Assembly (NCBI GenBank): GCA_944393275.1
Contig: CALXZQ010000015.1
Location: 1-16,411 of the forward strand
Direction: 5' to 3'
Length of the DNA: 16,411 nt
Source of the DNA: an uncultured Clostridia bacterium
GTDB taxonomy: Bacteria > Bacillota > Clostridia > TANB77 > CAG-508
Shown here: piece by piece, positions 8,931-15,905 of the stretch
Layout: the number at the start of each line of letters is the position of its first letter
Position numbering within the stretch: position 1 is the first letter of the stretch
The notes under the pieces: model-generated
Databases searched by the model: none
What the model was told of the DNA's origin: nothing
The model's input: only the letters and a program-made list of their open reading frames with translations
Translations under genes and position numbers: made by a program

Positions 8931-9083
8931 ATGATAAAACAAATGGCTTGGAATACCTTTAAAAATACTGGAAATATAGATACTTTTGTAGAATTTATGC
9001 AAGTAAAAGAAATTGAAAATAAAATTAAGGCGGAGCAATATGGGAACAATAAAAACGAAGGGAATAATTATAGCAGAACATAA
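8931..9083 (+). CDS. yqzL: YqzL-like small protein
   Basis: This is a 50-residue open frame with a strong AAGGAG (8917-8922) 8 bases before the ATG. The N-terminus MIKQMAWNTFKNTGNIDTFV matches the pattern of YqzL, a tiny protein encoded between era and recO in Bacillus and Clostridia (aromatic-x-x-F-x-x-TGNIDTY/F). Its function is unknown. The 3' end overlaps the recO start by 44 bases in another frame, so the recO ribosome binding site lies inside this gene. The tail after about residue 35 is Asn-rich and may be unconstrained. Confidence 0.72.
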   Translation: MIKQMAWNTFKNTGNIDTFVEFMQVKEIENKIKAEQYGNNKNEGNNYSRT

Positions 9084-9765
9084 TATGGGTGATTTCGATA
9101 AAATGCTTACAATATTAACACCAGGAATGGGAAAAATATCCTGTGCTGCTAAAGGTGCAAGAAGACCTAAAAGTGGTCTTCTTGCAGGCAGCCAATTGTT
9201 ATGTTTTGGAGAATATATATTATATAAAGGGGCTAGTACATATAACATGAATTCTTGTGATACAATAGAAGTTTTCTATAACCTAAGAACAGATTTAGAC
9301 AAACTTAAATACGCATCACATATAACCAAAATAATTTCAGATGTAACAACTGAAAATCAAAATAGTTATTTAATATTACAACTATTTTTAAATACATTAT
9401 ATATGATCTCAGAAACAGACAAAAATAGAGATCTAGTATTAGCAATTTTTAAGATAAAGCTTATGTGTTTATTAGGATTTAAACCTAATATTAGCGAATG
9501 TGTAACTTGTAAGGAAAAAGAAGTTAATTTTTTTAGCTTTAAAGATAATGGGCTTAAGTGCGTTAATTGTGCCAAACAAGATACAGGAGCAATGGAAATA
9601 TCAAAAGCTACAGAGACAGCATTAAAATATATAGTACTTGCGCCACCTAAAAAACTTTATTCATTTAATGTCAAAGAAGACACTATAAAAGAGTTAGAAA
9701 TAATAGGAAAGCTATATACAAATGATAAATTAGAAAAAGAATATAAATTAGAGGATATTTATTAA
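9040..9765 (+). CDS. recO: DNA repair protein RecO
   Basis: RecO loads RecA onto SSB-coated DNA together with RecR and anneals strands in recombinational repair. The product is 241 residues. The N-terminal OB fold is visible (TIKTKGIIIAEHNMGDFDKM, then CAAKGARRPKSGLLAG), followed by a helical domain and a four-Cys zinc finger (CVTCKEKE ... CVNC). An ATG at 9013 is in frame, but ATG 9040 follows AAGGCGGAG (9028-9035) and begins the standard N-terminus. It forms a unit with era and yqzL. Confidence 0.93.
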   Translation: MGTIKTKGIIIAEHNMGDFDKMLTILTPGMGKISCAAKGARRPKSGLLAGSQLLCFGEYILYKGASTYNMNSCDTIEVFYNLRTDLDKLKYASHITKIISDVTTENQNSYLILQLFLNTLYMISETDKNRDLVLAIFKIKLMCLLGFKPNISECVTCKEKEVNFFSFKDNGLKCVNCAKQDTGAMEISKATETALKYIVLAPPKKLYSFNVKEDTIKELEIIGKLYTNDKLEKEYKLEDIY

Positions 9766-9776
9766 AAAAATAATAC

Positions 9777-9805
9777 TTGAAAAATATGAAATTTAAATAT
9801 ATAAT
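9777..9805 (+). promoter_or_regulatory. Strong sigma-A-type promoter of hpf
   Basis: TTGAAA (9777-9782) and TATAAT (9800-9805) are separated by exactly 17 bases, about 25 bases before the hpf ribosome binding site. Confidence 0.8.
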
Positions 9806-9844
9806 GAAACCACATAAAGATTATAAATATTAGGAGGAAACATT

Positions 9845-10372
9845 ATGAATATAAAAATAGTAGGAAGAGATTTACAAGCAACAGAAGCAATAAAAGATTA
9901 TGCAGAAAAAAAAGCAGAAAGATTAAATAAATATTTCGAAGGAGAATATGAAGTAGTTGTAACAATCAGAGCAGAAAAAACAGAACAAGTCGCAGAAACT
10001 AGATTATCTGTAAAAGGAGATACATATAAAGCTGTAACTGCACATAAAGATTTATACGCTGCTATAGACAAGAACATAGATATATTAGAAGGACAAATCA
10101 GAAAATTTAAAACTAAAAGAGAAAGAATGACTAAAGATGCTGTTTCACTAAAAGATATGCCAGTAGCAGAAGAAACAACTATAGAAAATGAAGTAATAAA
10201 AGAATTATACTATGAAGTAAGACCTATGGATATAGAAGATGCAAAAATAAAATTACAAGAAAGAAAGGGAGATACATTCTTACCATTTGTAAATATTCAA
10301 ACAGGTAAAGTAAATGTAATATATAAATTAAAAGATAGTAATAACTATGGTTTAGTAGAACCAGAAGCATAA
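9845..10372 (+). CDS. hpf: Long-form ribosome hibernation promoting factor
   Basis: Long HPF binds the 30S decoding region and dimerises ribosomes into inactive 100S particles in slow growth. The 175-residue length fits the long form. The N-terminal S30AE fold runs from MNIKIVGRDLQATEAIKDYA to about residue 100. The C-terminal dimerisation domain has VIKELYYEVRPMDIEDA, DTFLPFVNIQTGKVNVIYK and the final NNYGLVEPEA. AGGAGG (9832-9837) fixes the start. The gene has its own promoter and terminator and is therefore monocistronic. Confidence 0.95.
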   Translation: MNIKIVGRDLQATEAIKDYAEKKAERLNKYFEGEYEVVVTIRAEKTEQVAETRLSVKGDTYKAVTAHKDLYAAIDKNIDILEGQIRKFKTKRERMTKDAVSLKDMPVAEETTIENEVIKELYYEVRPMDIEDAKIKLQERKGDTFLPFVNIQTGKVNVIYKLKDSNNYGLVEPEA

Positions 10373-10381
10373 AGAATATAG

Positions 10382-10414
10382 AGAAATCCTTTAATAATAA
10401 GGATTTCTTTTTTT
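10382..10414 (+). terminator. Rho-independent terminator of hpf
   Basis: AGAAATCCTT (10382-10391) pairs perfectly with AAGGATTTCT (10399-10408) across a 7-base loop, followed by a T-run to 10414. Confidence 0.9.
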
Positions 10415-10415
10415 A

Positions 10416-10463
10416 TAGCCTCAGAGCAATCCCAAGCAAAGCTGGGGGAATACTCTGGGGTTA
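10416..10463 (+). other. Two-storey hairpin ahead of the decayed S1 gene
   Basis: The outer stem TAGCCTCAGAG (10416-10426) pairs with CTCTGGGGTTA (10453-10463): 11 pairs, two of them G-U. Inside it, CCCAAGC (10431-10437) pairs with GCTGGG (10441-10446) with one bulged A. It is GC-rich against its surroundings and lies 34 bases before the remnant start codon. There is no T-run, so it is not a terminator. It could be a structured 5' leader or part of a lost mobile element; I cannot place it in a known RNA class. Confidence 0.4.
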
Positions 10464-10496
10464 TTTAAAGGACAAGTGCTTTATGTAGGAGGTAAA

Positions 10497-11269
10497 ATGT
10501 AAAATCTAAGATCTAAGATTAAAAGAACTATTATAAGAAGTAAATAAGAAAAAAGAATGTTAACAGGAATAATAACAGAAATTGAAGATTAATTTTATAC
10601 AATAAAGCATATTTTGTGTTATTTCACAGTGTAGAGGTATAAAAGTTCTTATATCAAGCAACATTTAGGTGTATAAAAAATAAATAAATATATTATTCGA
10701 GATAGGTTGGAGCAGAAATCGACTTTATAATGGTAAATAAATATGACTTCAAATATAGCAATAGCTAGTTGAAAAGATGTAATAAAACTGATATCTGAAT
10801 TAGAATACCGAAATTAAAAGAGAATTATACTGTAAAAAAGAGAATTTAGTAATTTATATTAAATAATATCATAGTGAATTATATGGAAAAGAAATAATTA
10901 TAATGTATGTGATTTGTAGCATACATATATCCTAAATTATAAAAATTGTATACTCCAGGAGAATGCTTAAAAGTAGAAACTAAACAAATAGATATTGAGG
11001 ACAATAAATTTGAATTATCTACGAAAGATTTTACTAAAAGTTCATTTAATAATATTAGGAAATTTATAACAGAATATGGAGAATACATAGGGAAAGAATA
11101 GCATTTCTAAAAGGAATAGTGTAATAATTGTACAACATGATAATTCTAATATTAGTATGGTACGAAGATTCCTTCTACATTTAATAGCTTCTCTAATTAT
11201 ATGGATAAAGTGTTATTAAGAGTCCTAGAAATTAGGCAAGATAAGAAGAAACTAATATATGTGTATTAA
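10497..11269 (+). pseudogene. Decayed gene for an S1 RNA-binding domain protein
   Basis: No frame is open for long, but pieces read in order as one protein. After AGGAGG (10487-10492), ATG 10497 is followed at once by a stop. Further on the same frame reads KRMLTGIITEIED and FYTIKHILCYFTV (10551-10631), and a shifted piece gives GAEIDFIMVNKYDF. Next come SNIAIAS-stop-KDVIKLISELE, LYTPGECLKVETKQIDIEDN with KFELSTKDF (10946-11098), VIIVQHDNSNISMVR (11121-11165) and YMDKVLLRVLEIRQDKKK to a TAA at 11267. These resemble successive S1 (OB-fold) domain strands: G-x-EIDF, IAIAS-R-KD, PGE-x-LKV with ID, and DKVLLRVLEI. The intact protein would have been about 257 residues. Many nonsense changes and at least three frameshifts show long decay. 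Confidence 0.6.
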
Positions 11270-11614
11270 TAAGAATAATATGAGATTTAGATTATGATAT
11301 ATAGATTAAAAGTATTTTTTACAAGATTTTAGCTATGTTAGATTATAGAATTTGCAAAAACTAAATAATACATCGTCAGATAATTTTAAAAAGCTAATAA
11401 GCTAATATAATAAATAAAAAAGGAGATATATTTGTACAAAATCAGAAAAATAGATATAATATGTTAGTAATACTTGATATATTGTGTAAATATAAAGAAA
11501 GATTAATAAATTACTAAAAGTATAACCTTTTTAAGTAGAGATAATCTAATCTATCATATTATTCTTAGCAAAACTTGAAATTATGAATAAATAGTAAAAA
11601 AAGTAAATACATAG
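11270..11614. other. AT-rich region without an intact gene
   Basis: Stops are frequent in all frames. An AGGAG at 11422-11426 is followed, in one frame, by about 30 open codons (NRYNMLVILDILCKYKERL) that look like the start of a DNA-binding regulator, but this is weak. It probably holds further decayed sequence. Confidence 0.3.
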
Positions 11615-11645
11615 CGAAGACGGACTCAGATAGAGTCCGTCTTCG
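11615..11645 (-). terminator. GC-rich terminator hairpin of the secreted SH3-like gene
   Basis: CGAAGACGGACTC (11615-11627) and GAGTCCGTCTTCG (11633-11645) form a perfect 13-bp stem with a 5-base loop. On the minus strand it lies 75 bases after the stop, and a T-rich stretch follows about 10 bases beyond the stem. The high GC content matches the gene rather than the flanks. Confidence 0.6.
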
Positions 11646-11719
11646 AGGTAGGGAGAAGGGATTATAGTTACGTAAAAATTAACATACCTAAATTTTAATT
11701 ATGGGTAAATTGGAAGCAT

Positions 11720-12556
11720 TTAGTGATAAATGTATCCATACTTCCATGCGCCAGTAGAACCATGATACCTAATAAAATACATACGGTTTCCATTAGCATC
11801 TGTAAATTCAGCACATGCAGCCATCGAGCCATTATCAGAGGGAGAGACCGAACCAATATCAGGATAAGAACTACCATTCGGACCAGCATATACTCTTGTT
11901 GTAGAGTTTACTGTAAAGAATATGAAAAGTCCGTCAGAAAATTCTACTTTATCCTGATAGTGAGCTGTACGAGCAGTTCCATACTGATGGTCAATACTAG
12001 AGGAAGGGACAAAAGCACGTTTTCTCTGACCGCCAGAGATGTTATATTCAATATAGTCCCAACCATTTGCACGACTGAGGATAACGACATACTCACCGGC
12101 ATTGACGGAACCGGCATAGTAGGCTCTGTTGGTATCATAATATGTGCTACTGTTAGTCAATACGATTCCAACATCAGTTGCACCGTACAGATAACCATAT
12201 CTGCCACCATACTTCAGAGAAGACGTGGGGATATAGCCTCTTTTAGCTCCACCAGAACCACTGTACTCTATTTGAGCTGTCTGCGAATTATAATACAGAA
12301 CAGTTACGCCCTCACCGGCATAGACAGTACCGACTTTTGAGCCATTCTCATTAGTAACAGTGGTAGTGACTCTCAACTGATCCCAACCACCAGTAAACTG
12401 TGCGTAAAAACGGCTACTGGCTACTTCGACATCTGTTGATGTCTCAGAAATGGCTACATTTTCGGATCCAACAGCCATTGCTGGAACGACAGGAATGAGA
12501 GTTAGAACACTCAAAATAGCAAAAAGGAAGCTGGTGATACAGTTTTTAAATTTCAT
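11720..12556 (-). CDS. Secreted protein with SH3-like repeats, GC-rich and probably acquired
   Basis: The product is 278 residues. The signal peptide (hydrophobic core about residues 8-22) probably ends after PAMA near residue 27. The mature part is rich in Tyr, Gly, Ser and Thr and poor in Lys, unlike its neighbours. It shows repeated units of the type VYAGEGVTVLYYNSQTAQIEY ending GYIPTSSL, VNAGEYVVILSRANGWDYIEY ending AFVPSSSI, and a last one ending KYGYIY. This resembles bacterial SH3-like repeats that bind cell-wall material. An ATG at 12571 is part of the ribosome binding site; ATG 12556, 8 bases from GGAGG (12565-12569), is the start. Its base composition (30 of 60 G/C at 12061-12120, against 14 of 60 at 8461-8520) suggests transfer. 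Function unknown; a wall-binding or surface role is inference. Confidence 0.85.
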   Translation of the reverse strand: MKFKNCITSFLFAILSVLTLIPVVPAMAVGSENVAISETSTDVEVASSRFYAQFTGGWDQLRVTTTVTNENGSKVGTVYAGEGVTVLYYNSQTAQIEYSGSGGAKRGYIPTSSLKYGGRYGYLYGATDVGIVLTNSSTYYDTNRAYYAGSVNAGEYVVILSRANGWDYIEYNISGGQRKRAFVPSSSIDHQYGTARTAHYQDKVEFSDGLFIFFTVNSTTRVYAGPNGSSYPDIGSVSPSDNGSMAACAEFTDANGNRMYFIRYHGSTGAWKYGYIYH

Positions 12557-12696
12557 AATGCTAACCTCCATATTATGTTTGTATCCCTACCTGCTTGCGA
12601 TAGACATTTGCCTAATGCCCTTACATATTACCATGAAATTGTTAAAAAATGTAAAAATATATAAAAGTTAAAAATTAAGTAAAAAAAATAAAAAAA

Positions 12697-12729
12697 TGTG
12701 ACTTTTTTCTTCTTTTTTCTTTCTTTATA
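12697..12729 (+). promoter_or_regulatory. Candidate ECF-type promoter of the Spo0A-like gene
   Basis: An A-tract precedes TGTGAC (12697-12702), then 16 pyrimidines (12703-12718), then CTTTCTTTATA. The layout equals the sites at 13505 and 16044. A TATAAT at 12726-12731 lies too close to the ribosome binding site to act as -10. Confidence 0.4.
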
Positions 12730-12747
12730 ATGGAGGAGGAGAAAGAC

Positions 12748-13470
12748 ATGCTAAATTTATTAATTGTGGAAAATAATTTAATTGAATCTCATTTCTTAAT
12801 TAATTCAATTTGTAAAGAACTTCCAGACATTAGGTTATATGGTATTGCTCATACTGGAATGGAAGCAATAAATATTATAAAAGAAAATGAAGTCGATATA
12901 ATAATACTTGATTTTAAATTGCCTGATGTTAAAGGAATAGATATAATTAACTATATTTCAAAAAACAATATAACAAAATATAATTCATCCATTATTGTTA
13001 TGATAGAAGATATGGATATAATACCACAAATAGTAGGCAACAAATATATTTTTAGTTATTATTCAAAAACTAGTAATATAAAGTATATTATTGATAAAAT
13101 TATTGAAATATCTAAACAAAAGAAACTAAAACATCAAGATAGTACAGTAATGGAACAAATAAAAAGTGAATTAGAGTTGCTAAACTTTAATTTTTCATAT
13201 AATGGAACAAAGTACTTATATGAATGTATATATGAATGTTATTGTAAAGATGTGCAATATGATATTAATCTGAATAGAGAAATTTATCCTGTAATTTCAA
13301 AAAAATATAAAAAAAGTATAGACTCAATAAAGGCAAATATTTTTAAATCCACATCTATTATGTATAACGAAATAAAAGAGCATGTTTTATATGAGTATTT
13401 TGGATATAAATTCATTAATAAACCCAAAACTAAAGAAATAATAATGACCATATTAAAGAAATTACAATAA
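12748..13470 (+). CDS. Response regulator with a divergent Spo0A-like C-terminal domain
   Basis: The 240-residue protein begins with a receiver domain: acidic E8, phospho-acceptor D55 in IIILDFKLPDVKG, and the switch Lys in YYSKTSN. The C-terminal half (about residues 135-240) follows the Spo0A DNA-binding domain: ELELLNFNFSYNGTKYLYEC matches the LHEIGIPAHIKGYLYLREA region, REIYPVISKKY matches the LYPxIAKKY helix, and the end KFINKPKTKEIIMTI matches KPTNSEFIA. The recognition helix, normally TPSRVERAIRHAIEVAW, is KSIDSIKANIFKSTSIMY here, so DNA target and function probably differ from true Spo0A. ATG 12748 was chosen because the earlier ATG 12730 overlaps the GGAGGAGGAG ribosome binding site. 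It stands directly before an ECF sigma gene. Confidence 0.8.
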   Translation: MLNLLIVENNLIESHFLINSICKELPDIRLYGIAHTGMEAINIIKENEVDIIILDFKLPDVKGIDIINYISKNNITKYNSSIIVMIEDMDIIPQIVGNKYIFSYYSKTSNIKYIIDKIIEISKQKKLKHQDSTVMEQIKSELELLNFNFSYNGTKYLYECIYECYCKDVQYDINLNREIYPVISKKYKKSIDSIKANIFKSTSIMYNEIKEHVLYEYFGYKFINKPKTKEIIMTILKKLQ

Positions 13471-13504
13471 TATTTAATTTATATAAAGAAAAAAATAAAA
13501 AAAA

Positions 13505-13536
13505 TAAGACTATTTCTTCATTTTTTGACTCTATTA
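13505..13536 (+). promoter_or_regulatory. Candidate ECF-type promoter of the sigma gene
   Basis: TAAGAC (13505-13510), 16 T-rich bases (13511-13526) and GACTCTATTA follow an A-tract. A TTGACT at 13525-13530 has no -10 at a usable distance. It shares its architecture with the sites at 12697 and 16044, suggesting autoregulation. Confidence 0.35.
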
Positions 13537-13556
13537 TAGTAAGAAAGGAGAAAAAT

Positions 13557-13907
13557 ATGAGTACTCAAAAATTATTAAAAAAATTTCAACAAATATATGA
13601 TGAAACATATAATAACACGCTTAGATATATAGTTTGCACATGTAATAACATCAATGATGCAGATGATATCATACAAGAAACATATTTAGAATTATATAGA
13701 TCATTAAAAAATAAAAAGAAAATTATAGATTACAAATCTTATATTATTACTATTGCCAAAAATAAAATAATAAAAAATTTTAATTCAAATAAAAGATTAA
13801 ACACTATATCTATATTTCAAGAAAAAGATGAGGAGGAGTTTACCATAGATTTAGATTCTCGGTATAGATATGGAATCAGAATATATAACAAAAGACAACA
13901 TATATAA
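13557..13907 (+). CDS. ECF sigma factor, N-terminal part (region 2), before a frameshift
   Basis: AAAGGAG (13544-13550) precedes the ATG. Sigma region 2 is clear: YNNTLRYIVCTCNNINDADD, then IIQETYLELYRSL and the KSYIITIAKNKIIKNF helix, which in ECF factors binds the -10 element and core RNA polymerase. After residue 101 (TCT at 13857-13859) the frame drifts into non-homologous residues and ends at 13907. Sigma region 4 lies in the +1 frame. Deleting one C at 13860 joins the parts as DLDSGIDMESEYITKDN and gives a normal 180-residue ECF factor. It is either a broken gene, a sequencing error or, less likely, a recoding site. Confidence 0.8.
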   Translation: MSTQKLLKKFQQIYDETYNNTLRYIVCTCNNINDADDIIQETYLELYRSLKNKKKIIDYKSYIITIAKNKIIKNFNSNKRLNTISIFQEKDEEEFTIDLDSRYRYGIRIYNKRQHI

Positions 13908-14100
13908 AATTTGGGAATATATAAACTCTAGAGATGATAATATTGCTAAAGTTTTTTATTTACATTTTATTTTGGATATGACATTTAAACAAATATCAGA
14001 AGAATTAGAATTAAATGAATCAACAATAAAAAATAGCTTATATAGAATGCTTAAAAATATTAAAAAGTTTATGTTAGGAGGTGGCAATAATGAAAAATAA
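13870..14100 (+). CDS. ECF sigma factor, C-terminal part (region 4), after the frameshift
   Basis: This 76-residue frame holds sigma region 4: NIAKVFYLHFILDMTFKQIS, then EELELNESTIKNSLYRMLKN, a helix-turn-helix that in ECF factors reads the -35 element. It overlaps the first part by 38 bases in the +1 frame. No ribosome binding site stands before ATG 13870 at a normal distance (the nearest GAGGAG is more than 30 bases upstream), so independent translation is doubtful and the two halves are best read as one interrupted gene. The stop (14098-14100) overlaps the anti-sigma-like gene, which starts at 14090, so the two are coupled. Confidence 0.78.
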   Translation: MESEYITKDNIYKIWEYINSRDDNIAKVFYLHFILDMTFKQISEELELNESTIKNSLYRMLKNIKKFMLGGGNNEK

Positions 14101-15109
14101 AAAAGAAATACAGGAAAATTTTAATAAAAAATATTTTAATAAAGAGGCTAATTATAAATCTATAATAGCTAAAATAAAAAAGGAAGAAAGTACGAATATA
14201 AATAAAATTTCCAAAATTGCTGCAGCTGTACTTATAACACTAATAGGAACGGTAGGAATAGTTTTGGCTACAACGCAGATATATAATACATATGTAAAAA
14301 AAGATGATGATATAGATTTAAGAGGTTTATTTGAAGTAGGAAATGGATGGTATTCTGATGAAATTAGAGCAGGTATGAAATTAGATAATGAGAGTAATAT
14401 GTACTATAAAATAATATCAAATGAAGAAGAATATAAACAAGTTAAGGAAAAGGTAAAAGATTTACAAGAAGGTACAGAAATAGACTTTACTAAGAACTTT
14501 TTAATACTTATCACTCATGGAGAGGTAAGTGTAGACAATCTTGAAAAGGATTTAACGGTATCAGAAATTAATGCAGATGAAACAACAACATACGTAACCT
14601 TAGTCCAGAAGGAAAATCCTAATTATGATAAATTACGTACTGAAATAAGCGTTGTAGTAGATAGGTCATTACTAAGAGATAATGTGAAAATTAAAAAAGA
14701 TTTTTCTAATTATAAAATAGAGGGAATTACCCCAATAGGTGAATTACCTGAAGATTATAGTGAAGAACAAGCAATAAAAGATGGTTGTGTAGTAATAAAA
14801 TATATTGATGAGGGCTTTAATAGTAATGGCATATCAATAGGGCATAGTGAAGTAATATCAGAAAATGGATATTTATTAAATGAGATAGTTAACAAAGCAC
14901 AGCAAGGAATTGAATCACATGTTAGAGTATACTATACTGGGTATAATGTGGAAGAAAAGTATATTCTAATAATTGATATACAGTACAAAAATGGTATGGC
15001 AATTTCAGAACATGGAAGAGCCGGAAGAAAAACAAAAATTGTAATTAACAAAGACATTACACAATTAATTGGACGTTTGGTTAGCACAGATAAACTTTAT
15101 TTGGATTAG
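14090..15109 (+). CDS. Membrane anti-sigma-like protein partnered with the ECF sigma factor
   Basis: The product (339 residues) has a charged cytoplasmic N-terminus of about 39 residues, one membrane helix (about 40-62) and a large outside region. That is the layout of transmembrane anti-sigma factors, and the gene overlaps its sigma gene by 11 bases. The N-terminus lacks a zinc-finger HxxxCxxC. The outside region has a first block (about 95-205, with EIDFTKNFLILITHGEVS and ISVVVDRSLLRDNVKI). A second block (about 215-325, EDYSEEQAIKDGCVVIKY and the IDIQYKNG strand) is reminiscent of DUF4362. The GTG at 14081 is inside AGGAGGTGG, so ATG 14090 is the start. It probably senses an envelope signal; this is inference. 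Confidence 0.75.
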   Translation: MKNKKEIQENFNKKYFNKEANYKSIIAKIKKEESTNINKISKIAAAVLITLIGTVGIVLATTQIYNTYVKKDDDIDLRGLFEVGNGWYSDEIRAGMKLDNESNMYYKIISNEEEYKQVKEKVKDLQEGTEIDFTKNFLILITHGEVSVDNLEKDLTVSEINADETTTYVTLVQKENPNYDKLRTEISVVVDRSLLRDNVKIKKDFSNYKIEGITPIGELPEDYSEEQAIKDGCVVIKYIDEGFNSNGISIGHSEVISENGYLLNEIVNKAQQGIESHVRVYYTGYNVEEKYILIIDIQYKNGMAISEHGRAGRKTKIVINKDITQLIGRLVSTDKLYLD

Positions 15110-15134
15110 GCAATAATTATAAATATAAAATTTT

Positions 15135-15175
15135 AAGAGTCATGGAATCAAGTCTGATTTTCTGACTCTTATTTT
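15135..15175 (+). terminator. Terminator of the sigma/anti-sigma operon
   Basis: AAGAGTCA (15135-15142) pairs with TGACTCTT (15163-15170), an inner GAATCA/TGATT stem extends it, and ATTTT follows. It begins 25 bases after the stop. Confidence 0.75.
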
Positions 15176-15406
15176 AGAATGTTTTATTTTAGTTCTGAAA
15201 AGTACAGATAATATAATGCAATTATGAATTTAGAAAATATCATAAAAGAAAGTAAAAATAATAGAACTTTTAGGTTCTGTTATTTATAGTTATTTAAATT
15301 TTTATTATTACTAATCATTATATGTCTTAAAATTAGAAAACATGATACTTAATTTTATATTAAAAGTGAATATATGTACATCAGCATGCTTTTGACTTGT
15401 ATAAAA
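15176..15406. other. AT-rich spacer with one extra hairpin
   Basis: No gene is visible. AATAATAGAAC (15257-15267) pairs with GTTCTGTTATT (15274-15284), one G-U pair, followed by T-rich DNA; it could be a second terminator. GC content rises abruptly near 15400. Confidence 0.4.
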
Positions 15407-15802
15407 ATGACGGCCATGGCTATGCCGGCGGATGCTACTGCCGAAGCCGGTTAGGAAGAGGTTGTCTCAATCACGAATGGCGACGAAAGTGATGTGACGA
15501 GTGCTACACCGAGAAACAAGGATTATGTCCAACTCAATGACTTCAAAGGCTTTCAGCACTACTTCGATGTGAAAAAAGTGGACAATGTGAAGATTCACAT
15601 GTATCTTGAGAGAAATAATCCTGGATATCCCGTCCGTGTAAATTTCTAATAGGGAAATGGACCAATAAAGGTTGTTACAATTTGGAAAGGAGAGGGACAT
15701 AAATACGCAGACTTATGCATTAATTGCCAAAAACCAGGAAGACATATGATATGGCTTGAAGGTGATTTTTATGGTAGTGGAGCTGTATATCGTGAACCGT
15801 AA
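15407..15802 (+). pseudogene. Secreted protein gene with three in-frame stops, GC-rich
   Basis: One frame from ATG 15407 to TAA 15800 reads like a protein for 131 codons but is broken by TAG 15452 and by the pair TAA 15647 and TAG 15650. The start (MTAMAMPADATAEAG) looks like the end of a signal peptide, whose front is lost. The rest reads NDFKGFQHYFDVKKVDN, ERNNPGYPVRVNF, GNGPIKVVTIWKGEG, then QKPGRHMIWLEGDFYGSG, a beta-sandwich-like secreted domain I do not recognise. Base composition (27 of 60 G/C at 15481-15540) is like that of the gene at 11720-12556 and unlike the flanks. The absence of frameshifts points to fairly recent inactivation or residual constraint. Confidence 0.65.
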
Positions 15803-15874
15803 TTTTTGGTAGACAATACGAATCAAAGGTAAAGATTTTTATCGTTATGTAGCATAAACCCGGTGCATCTCACT

Positions 15875-15905
15875 AAGGGGAGGGGCGCTAGCTCCCTTCT
15901 ATATT
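15875..15905 (+). terminator. GC-rich hairpin after the secreted-protein pseudogene
   Basis: The G-rich arm (15875-15885) can pair with the C/T-rich arm (15892-15900) around GCGCTAGC, and ATATTTTT follows. It fits a terminator that came with the GC-rich gene. Confidence 0.5.

Noticed and set aside
10482..10500. AGGAGG plus ATG 10497 as the start of a functional small gene
   Set aside because: The codon after ATG is TAA; no useful peptide follows without reading through stops.
11723..12340. Plus-strand frame of 205 codons
   Set aside because: It is antisense to the secreted SH3-like gene, which has a signal peptide and ribosome binding site. The plus frame has no ribosome binding site and no sensible protein composition.
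12726..12731. Perfect TATAAT as a sigma-A -10 box for the Spo0A-like gene
   Set aside because: Transcription would start inside the ribosome binding site, and no -35 sits 16-18 bases upstream.
15467..15700. Minus-strand frame of 77 codons
   Set aside because: It lies antisense to the secreted-protein pseudogene, whose plus frame reads as convincing protein. The minus product resembles nothing and lacks a ribosome binding site.
15407..15802. Stop codon reassignment (TAA/TAG read as amino acids)
   Set aside because: Intact neighbours end at ordinary TAA and TAG codons and do not contain them internally, so this is plain pseudogene decay.
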